A DNA stretch of 64,000 nt from Myrica gale (taxonomy: Eukaryota > Streptophyta > Magnoliopsida > Fagales > Myricaceae), in contig OZ005601.1 in NCBI GenBank assembly GCA_963930655.1, forward strand, positions 26,722,921 through 26,786,920, in the 5' to 3' direction. The notes beneath the pieces were generated by a model. It was not told where the DNA came from. It saw only the letters and a list, made by a program, of their open reading frames with translations, and did no database searches. This document shows, piece by piece, positions 57,348 through 64,000 of this stretch; the stretch's first letter is position 1, and each line of letters starts with the position of its first letter. Both the position numbers and the translations under genes were made by a program.

Positions 57348-59659
57348 TGTTCAATTGTGGTTTTTGTTCGGGAGTAGCAAGTGGATCATTCGTACGTTGG
57401 GTTGAAATTGTTGTCGTATTGTTCGTCTATCTCAGGTAAATGACTCTGAGACCTGGAAATGTTGACAGTAGTGCAACCTAATCGATGGAGGAAATGGGAA
57501 GTAGGAAACGTGGTTGAGTTGAACGGACGCTGGGCTAGACGTAAGAAAGACACATTGGTGCTTTGGTTGACCTGTCATGTGTGGATTTATGGTTAGAGTG
57601 ACTTAAGGCATGCAGCACTGATGTATTTGGACCGGAGATCAACTCTTCCGCTTGTTTTAGGTCTTTAGATCCGTATTAAATCTATAGGCCTTTTGGCCCA
57701 TCTGTATGTGACCTTCATGGCCATATGGATACATGCCCTTTGATGTATGGCCCTTTGGACTCTTGTTATTGATGTTATGTGTTCACAACACCTGTTCATT
57801 GTAACCGGCTTTAATGGTTTGTTTGTATACAGCACTGATGTATTTCTTCTAGTGAAATGATATTTCACATTTGTTTAGAAAAAAAAAAAAACTTAAAGGC
57901 ATGCAGTACTAGCATACACTAATTATGTGCTGCCGCATGCCTTGGCCTATCAACTCCAGGACTGTAAATTCTTATGTGCTGCCGCATGCCTAGCAACACC
58001 TTTACTGATCTTTTCTCTTTCGCGGCTTGAGCCGGGACACCTTGAAACTGGTCAAGCTCTATCCAAGTTTGGATTTGAATAATATTTATCAATTTGAGCT
58101 CAAAGATCTTTCTAAAGCTCGCATCGAGCTTGTGCTCGAGTTAAGGATATGAGATTTTCAAGCCAATATAGAACAAACGTTACTTTGCACATCTCGACTT
58201 GATTACGATAGTAAATTTAAAATATATGTAAAGAACAAAAAAAATACACGTGTTTGTACAATTAGTATTAGAGTGAAGTGTTGGCAAAATTCTATATCAA
58301 AATGAGTTCAAAAGAGTTGTAACATTATTATGATTTAAGTTCTGAACTGAAGATAACAATCAAATAGACGTTTGTTGTTGGCCTAGTGCTCAATCCAAGG
58401 GGTCACGAGGAGTTTGGCTTGTATGTGGCTTGCCCTTAGCTTGAGTTAGATGGTCACAAGGACTTTAGCTTGATCTTCGCCCCATCTTGCTCGAGCGAAT
58501 TTGGTGATTTTTATACTGAGAAGTTTTCGCTCGACTAACGCTCGCTTGCTTGCGCAAGTCATCCTGTCACATATTAGACTTTAGCTACACCTTTGCTCGA
58601 CCTTAGCACAAGCGAAAATGGCCAATTTTTAAAATTCTTATCCTTTCATAACACTGCTATATTCCATGCCAGTGAGCATCAATTTACTCTTGCAAATTAG
58701 CTCTAATATATCATTATGTATCGTAACAAAAAAAATGCTAACCATATCTGCAAATTTTATAAAAAACTAACGTGAGACGTAACATTATATCATTATTTTC
58801 TCGTTACTTTTGCTATCTCATTCTACTTGAGACAGGGGACGTCACGTGTGTCACATTATATTTATTTAGGAGGGTAAAATTGTAAGCCAAATGCAAATCC
58901 AAAGAAAAATCAAGCGACATCTATGTAGCCAAATGCAAATCCACACTTTTTTTTTTGTTTCTTCTGAGGCCTTTCAGTAACAAGGAAAATTCCGTGTACA
59001 AGACAAAAAAGTGTACCCAGATAAAATATATGTATATATCTTGGCACGTAGAATTTTCCTGCTTCCAACCAAACACGCGAGATTAGAGGATTGGGACAAA
59101 TGTCCCGCTTCTTTTTTTTTCTAATTAAAATGTCCCGCTTCTCAAAAGCTGCCTTTAAGCTTACCCTTTGTTCGCATGCAGCGCTTCAATTTATGTCCTG
59201 TGCTGCAAACCTCCCACGCTATACATAAGGGTACTCTTTCTAGGTAGAAAGTGAGTTAGAACTCTCTGTTTTCAATCTTTGTTACTGCCAAAACCGTAGG
59301 TAACAAGAAGTCATCGCGACGAAATAATGAAGTACTCAACCGAACAGTCCGGAGAGGCTTCTCCCTTTAAGCGAAAAGGATCGCCGAAGAACTATAAGAT
59401 GATAGAGAGAGCAAGGCGCTTGCAGCGTAGTGAACGGCTGTTGAAGGGAACAATGGGCATGTTTGAGACCCCAAATATTTGGGGTCTCAATAAATCGAAC
59501 AAACTAAACAAACTCCAAAATTTTTAACTTTTACACCTACACACTTCACCTTTCACAAACCCCAATAAATTTCAATAAAGTAAAGATTCCCAAAATTTCG
59601 AGAATATTACCCAATTTTTTGGGCAAACAAACATCCCCAATAGCTCCGGTGGAAAAACG
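57348..59659. other. Intergenic, short repeats and A-rich tail
   Basis: No gene recognised. TTATGTGCTGCCGCATGCCT occurs at 57923-57942 and 57972-57991, and CAGCACTGATGTATTT near 57617 and 57831. An A-run at 57879-57891 after GTTTAG could be the tail of a retroposed sequence. A MITE-like segment (CCCCAAATATTTGGGG hairpin, then AT-rich to GGGCAAACAAACATCCCC) lies at about 59467-59640, related to the repeat at 61-270. Confidence 0.45.
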
Positions 59660-59750
59660 ATGGCTCTGTTCTCGAAACTCCTCTGGCTTGCCTCTGACTG
59701 CGTTTCTTTTTCGCATTGCCCGGGGCGATGAACATTATTACAACTTCGTT
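59660..59750 (+). pseudogene. Laccase first-exon relic
   Basis: ATGGCTCTGTTCTC... opens a signal-peptide-like frame (MALFSKLLWLAS), and the downstream frame reads RIARGDEHYYNFV just before a GTAAGT donor, the same place where exon 1 of genes A and B ends (..HFYDFV, GTAAGT). The relic is 91 nt long from ATG to donor, so the two halves are in different frames. No further laccase exon was found down to the window end. It is a third member of the cluster, reduced to its first exon. Confidence 0.75.
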
Positions 59751-59804
59751 GTAAGTCCTAATCACCCCTCTTTAACGTTTATGGCACTTTTACTGGTTTT
59801 CGGG

Positions 59805-59975
59805 TGTGTTTGTTTTATAAAATTTTAGGTATTGAGTTTAGTGAAAAAGTAAAGAGAGGTAATTTTTTATATTTTTTGTAGTGAATAGTAGTGATTTGAT
59901 AGAGGAGAGATAGATTATATTGTAATTTTTTATTGTGTTAAAATTTTAGAGTGTGTAAAATTTTTAAACTGGTTG
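59805..59975. repeat. Tourist-like AT-rich MITE copy
   Basis: GGGTGTGTTTGTTTTATAAAATTTT followed by TTGAGTTTAGTGAAAAAGTAAAGAGAG, the same family as 32053-32230 and 10990-11180. It follows the laccase relic's donor site, so it lies in the former intron 1. Confidence 0.5.
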
Positions 59976-60127
59976 GTTCTTGAGAAAAAATATGTAAATT
60001 ATATCCCGTCGCTCTGCCAATTTTCTAGTTCATTGTCTGTAAAATGTGCACTTGGTTTTAGTGTCTGACAATATATAGGTCCCATTCCTAACCTCTCAAA
60101 TAAAATTTTTTGCTATGGTGCCACGTT

Positions 60128-60337
60128 CAGTGGCGGAGCCAGCGATATAATCAATGGGGGACAAACTTTTAAGAAAATTCAAAAGAGTTAGTTTGAGCTG
60201 CTTGAGTTTAAGGGGCAGACTGAAATTCAATAGGTATTAAAGAGGCAAGCTTTAAAAAAATAAAAATAAAATAAAAAAATTTTACGTGTAAAAAAAAAAT
60301 TTTGGGTGGCCCGGGTTTGCCCTTGCCTCCGCCTGTG
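60128..60337. mobile_element. hAT-type MITE, 8-bp TSD
   Basis: 210 bp with imperfect inverted ends CAGTGGCGGAGCCAG...CTTGCCTCCGCCTGTG, flanked by a perfect 8-bp direct repeat GCCACGTT (60120-60127 and 60338-60345). Confidence 0.82.
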
Positions 60338-60345
60338 GCCACGTT

Positions 60346-63300
60346 GTTCTAATTTTTCTTCTTATTGTTTCAATAGAAGTAATAGGGATACAGCGTCCTA
60401 AACGAATGCTTACTAACTTCAATGATTAACTTCTGACATCCCCTTTATTTGTCACTTATTTGTCACAGGTATTCCCTGCCTCTCTGCCTTGGGCTCCATT
60501 TGGGCTTCGGCCTTATTATTTTTTTGAATTGTATTATTTTATTTGACCTTTTTTGTCATGTCTGGCATTTATTGAAGGCTACCACTGGTATAATTGGTCT
60601 CTCTAGGATGATCCAAACCGATGTTTTTTACCCTCCTTTTTTACCGCTAGCTCATTTGATCTGACAGTAACAGAGAATAATTATAATTTCTAACGTGGGT
60701 TTATTTACGCAATAAAGCATGAAAGTCAGTTTCTTTTACGGACCTCCAATCGTCGGATTACACATATCATATCGAGTGGGCTAACCCTCTTCCACTTATT
60801 TTTAGGCCCCAAGTTATGAGCTTTTATTGTTAGGAAAATTTCTCCTCCATCAGCTCTTAAAGCTCCTTTTATTATTATAAAACCCAAATTTTTCAAAACA
60901 ACCAAATATTGAATAGGAGAAAAAAATTTTGAACCAAAATTCATCTGAAACTATTTTACATTATAAATAACTTTATATCGAAACAAACGGAGCCATAATT
61001 TCAACTTTGAAGAAAATTAAACAACACTTTCCCCCTAATAACAAGTCTTAACTGGGAGCAATACATAGAAGGACGAAAATTTCCTTAATTTTAGATGCCT
61101 TTTATGTTAAGGGTTATACATTAATGAAGAGGACAACTAATAGTAAGCTTTAAATTGGTGTCCAAATTACCTCGAGTAAAAGTTGGATAAAATATACAAG
61201 TAATCAGAAGGATTGGTAGATCATGGTGAGGAAATAATATTATTTGGCATGCAAGAATTACAAAAGGAATAGTCCAAAGTAGTACACATCACGTAGTCCC
61301 TGGACTAACGTATAGCAAACAGATTAAACTTTCGTTTTGCTTCTCAAAACTGGGTAACCCTTAGCTATCAATCATGGGATGGCATGATTTGTGACCCATA
61401 GTCATATCCAGCGTGCCAAACAAAGTAGTAGGGTGTTCAAACACGTTTCCAACAAGTTAATTAAAATGGTCCTCTAGTACTCTCCCACAATAAATATTCG
61501 CCGAATAATTTCCAAGACCGGTCCAAGTTGGGCCAATTTAAAGCTCCAGGTTAAGGAATCTAGCTTAACCTACAGGAACAAGCTTTAGTAGTTGAACTTT
61601 AATCCTAATCCTAATCCTATTGTCGAATACCGCAGACACCGAACAGCAAAGTCCGAGTGCTGCATTAACATCAATCATGTCAAAGTTGCGTAAGAGGAGT
61701 AGATAACGGATTCTAACGGATTCTGCAAGCAAGGGGTGTCGGTTTGCCGTCGAGCTTGAGATTTTCCAGATATTAAGACAAAAGATTGTATCTGGGTTGC
61801 GTACGTTTATTTGTGAACGCAACAGAGCTCGGATCCTGATTTCTAAACTTAATTTCTGCCAATCCTTCTGATTTTTAATAAGAGTAATCCTTCCGTCCGA
61901 TTACTATTATTGGTTACTGTTGTCGATATCTAAGAGGACACTCGTTGAACGGCGGTCGTTTTCATAATCAATTGTTTAGGTGTGAATTATATAACCATTT
62001 TGCACCCAATTACCAATTTACGTACAGAACTGTTTTTGTTGCTTGCTTGCTTGCTTTTCTTTTATTTTATTTTTTTCTAGAAGAACCCTTGGATCAAAAA
62101 CTCCGAACGATCCATGATCAGACCAGTAATTGTGTGGTCTTCTGCATTCGTAAGACGTGATTGGGACTTTAAAGGGATTATCTCTCCACGTGTTATATTC
62201 TACTTCGATCGTGCTAGGCGAAGAAGTAAGATCAGATAAGGTCGCCAAGAAAAATAAATAAAGAATAGGCCCAGAAGTCCCAGTTATTGACTAGTCTTTT
62301 GGCGATATAAATCGATAAGAAACTCCTGTTTTTGGCCAATCAGGATATCCTCCGTAATATCAACTTATTACTTTTATGTAAACAAATTAGAATTCAAAAA
62401 AACAGTAGTAAAACTTTTGGTAACTAGATTTTATCTTCCCCAAACTACACAAAATTACTGATATTTGTAAGTATCACGAAAGATAACTTTTGGTACCATG
62501 CATGAACCCTGAATGCTCTTAAAATCACTCTCGTCCCTTGTAAAAAAAAGGAAAATAATAATAAAAAAAGAAACTTAATTATCGATATAATTTTTATAGT
62601 ATTTATTTTTAACAAATCAGTCTCTATACATAATATAATTTTGAACGGACAAGCGTTTGGGTATAACTTTAAATATTAATGGAATTTTTTTACGTAGTGT
62701 CTAATGCGCTTAATATAGACGCATGAACCATCTTATTCGAGGCGGTAATAAATTGGAGTAGATTATAATTCATGATAAAGGATTATTTAGGGACTGCTGC
62801 TTTTATATTAACTACAATGAACATTGTTACTTTCTTTTTCTTTTTCTTCTCGCTAAAGTCGTATTGACCAGCCTAATCATATTAACTACAATGATAAAGT
62901 TTTCTTCTCGCTAAAGTCGTATTGACCAGCCTAATTATGGTTGGGGATAGATATATACCGTGGCGTTTACCGTATGATACCAAATCCCTTTTGGTTTGTA
63001 TTCCTTTATGAAGGATGTCGGGTTGATCTTAATTAGTACTACTACTGCCGCCATAGTTTCGGATTCATGCATGCATCACCGCCTCAAACATCATGCGCAA
63101 CGTACGTGACACGTTTGATCATCATCTATCTGTTGGTCAGTGCATGCGGGGACGCCGTTTCCAAATTTGCCTTCTCTTTGAAAATTAAGTTAGCACTTAC
63201 AATCTTGAACATCATTTTCGTTAGATCTATCGTAAAAATTAAAGGCAGGAATTAGAGCAATTGCATGCCTAACTAACATAGAGCTGCCGCCTCTGGCAAT

Positions 63301-64000
63301 AAGGGGGTTGTGCCTGTTCCTAATTCAATTCCTTTCGTTATACTTAAACAAATTAATTAGATATCAAATTCGAAAAGAATGTTAAACCTCTTCTAAGGAT
63401 TCTGGACTCAATTAGATCTATGTGAATCGAACAATATCTCATTCGATTCAGAGATTTCGAAACTAATCAAATGGGAAGAAAGAGAATGTAATTAACACAA
63501 CGAACAAGTCTAGCTAGATGAAACAGTTTGCCCAAATTCGTGTCTCGCCTATCAATTTACCTTTGGTTTGAGTAACCCAATTCCCTTTAAGATAGCTTCA
63601 TGTCAAGTTCTTTATCAATATTGTTTGGAGCTGTTCTTTTTCCTCAAGATGATGCGATAACTACACTTTAATTTGCATATTTCAATTATGGGGATCCTTA
63701 CACTTTGCACCATATATATAAAATTTTTAGTCAAAATTTACTGAAATTAATTTCTTGGCTCAAAATTTATCCTCCTATATAGTGACTACTTAAAAATTTA
63801 TGGGGATAGAATTGTCGCTTCACGTGCCAAAAAATCATTGTCCGCACACATTAATGAAAATTTTTAACTATGGTACAAAGTGTCTTAAATCAATAATTGG
63901 TGGCTATAATGTGACAAAAATATTAGATGAGAAGTAAAATGTAAAGACCACTAGAAGACGAAAAGTTTATTTATCCCCATATTATTTATTGGAAATTACT
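60346..64000. other. Intergenic to window end, no gene recognised
   Basis: AT-rich sequence without recognisable genes. A partial tandem duplication (35-bp units at 62843-62877 and 62901-62935, each preceded by ATTAACTACAATGA) and a possible MITE at 63690-63960 (CACTTTGCACCAT at the left, ATGGTACAAAGTG at the right) are the only structures noted. Confidence 0.45.

Overview
The window is nuclear DNA of a flowering plant, most likely a woody eudicot. It is AT-rich, its genes have many introns and plant-type GT..AG splice sites, and most of it is transposable elements (TEs). The species cannot be named from the sequence. No bacterial, organellar, tRNA, rRNA or CRISPR feature was seen.

The only genes that look intact are two multicopper oxidases (laccases) on the + strand. 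Laccase A (29799-34228, 7 exons, 593 aa) and laccase B (50107-54189, 7 exons, 605 aa) have almost identical exon lengths (111/152/245/126/598 or 604/359/191 or 221). All copper-ligand motifs are present, and both have Met instead of Leu at the axial type-1 copper position, as in the LAC14/LAC15 (TT10) branch. Two broken relatives lie outside them: a last exon that was duplicated in tandem (3609-4038) and a lone frameshifted first exon (59660-59750). This is a tandem laccase cluster pulled apart by TE insertions.

The TE layer, left to right: Mutator-type MITEs (miniature inverted-repeat elements) at 271-634 and 2733-3566; a LINE RNase H relic (~4540-5079); a CACTA element carrying an ARF-GAP gene fragment (5219-8566); a solo LTR (10442-10619); an internally deleted Ty1/copia element (12517-16253); a large degenerate CACTA element with TNPD- and TNPA-like genes (18254 to ~29460), itself hit by a Mutator-type MITE and by a 1-kb insertion; a Mutator-type MITE (34449-35225); a copia relic interrupted by a hAT-like MITE (~36960-38110); a CACTA-like element carrying pieces of two host genes, MAP3K-epsilon and RBM48 (39910-43926); a hAT element (44305-45562); a deleted copia element whose intact LTR holds a ~49-bp-period array of heat-shock-element modules (45664-49230); a LINE relic (49235-50022); and a further CACTA element (55178-57344). 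Most boundaries rest on target-site duplications (TSDs) read directly from the sequence.

The most interesting signals are (1) the heat-shock-element array in the copia LTR about 1 kb upstream of laccase B, resembling the logic of Arabidopsis ONSEN but in a different sequence; (2) two related CACTA-type elements carrying fragments of three host regulatory genes; and (3) the layered history of the laccase relic, where a 292-bp tandem duplication includes the end of a MITE and so must postdate its insertion. No wholly new multi-gene system was seen.
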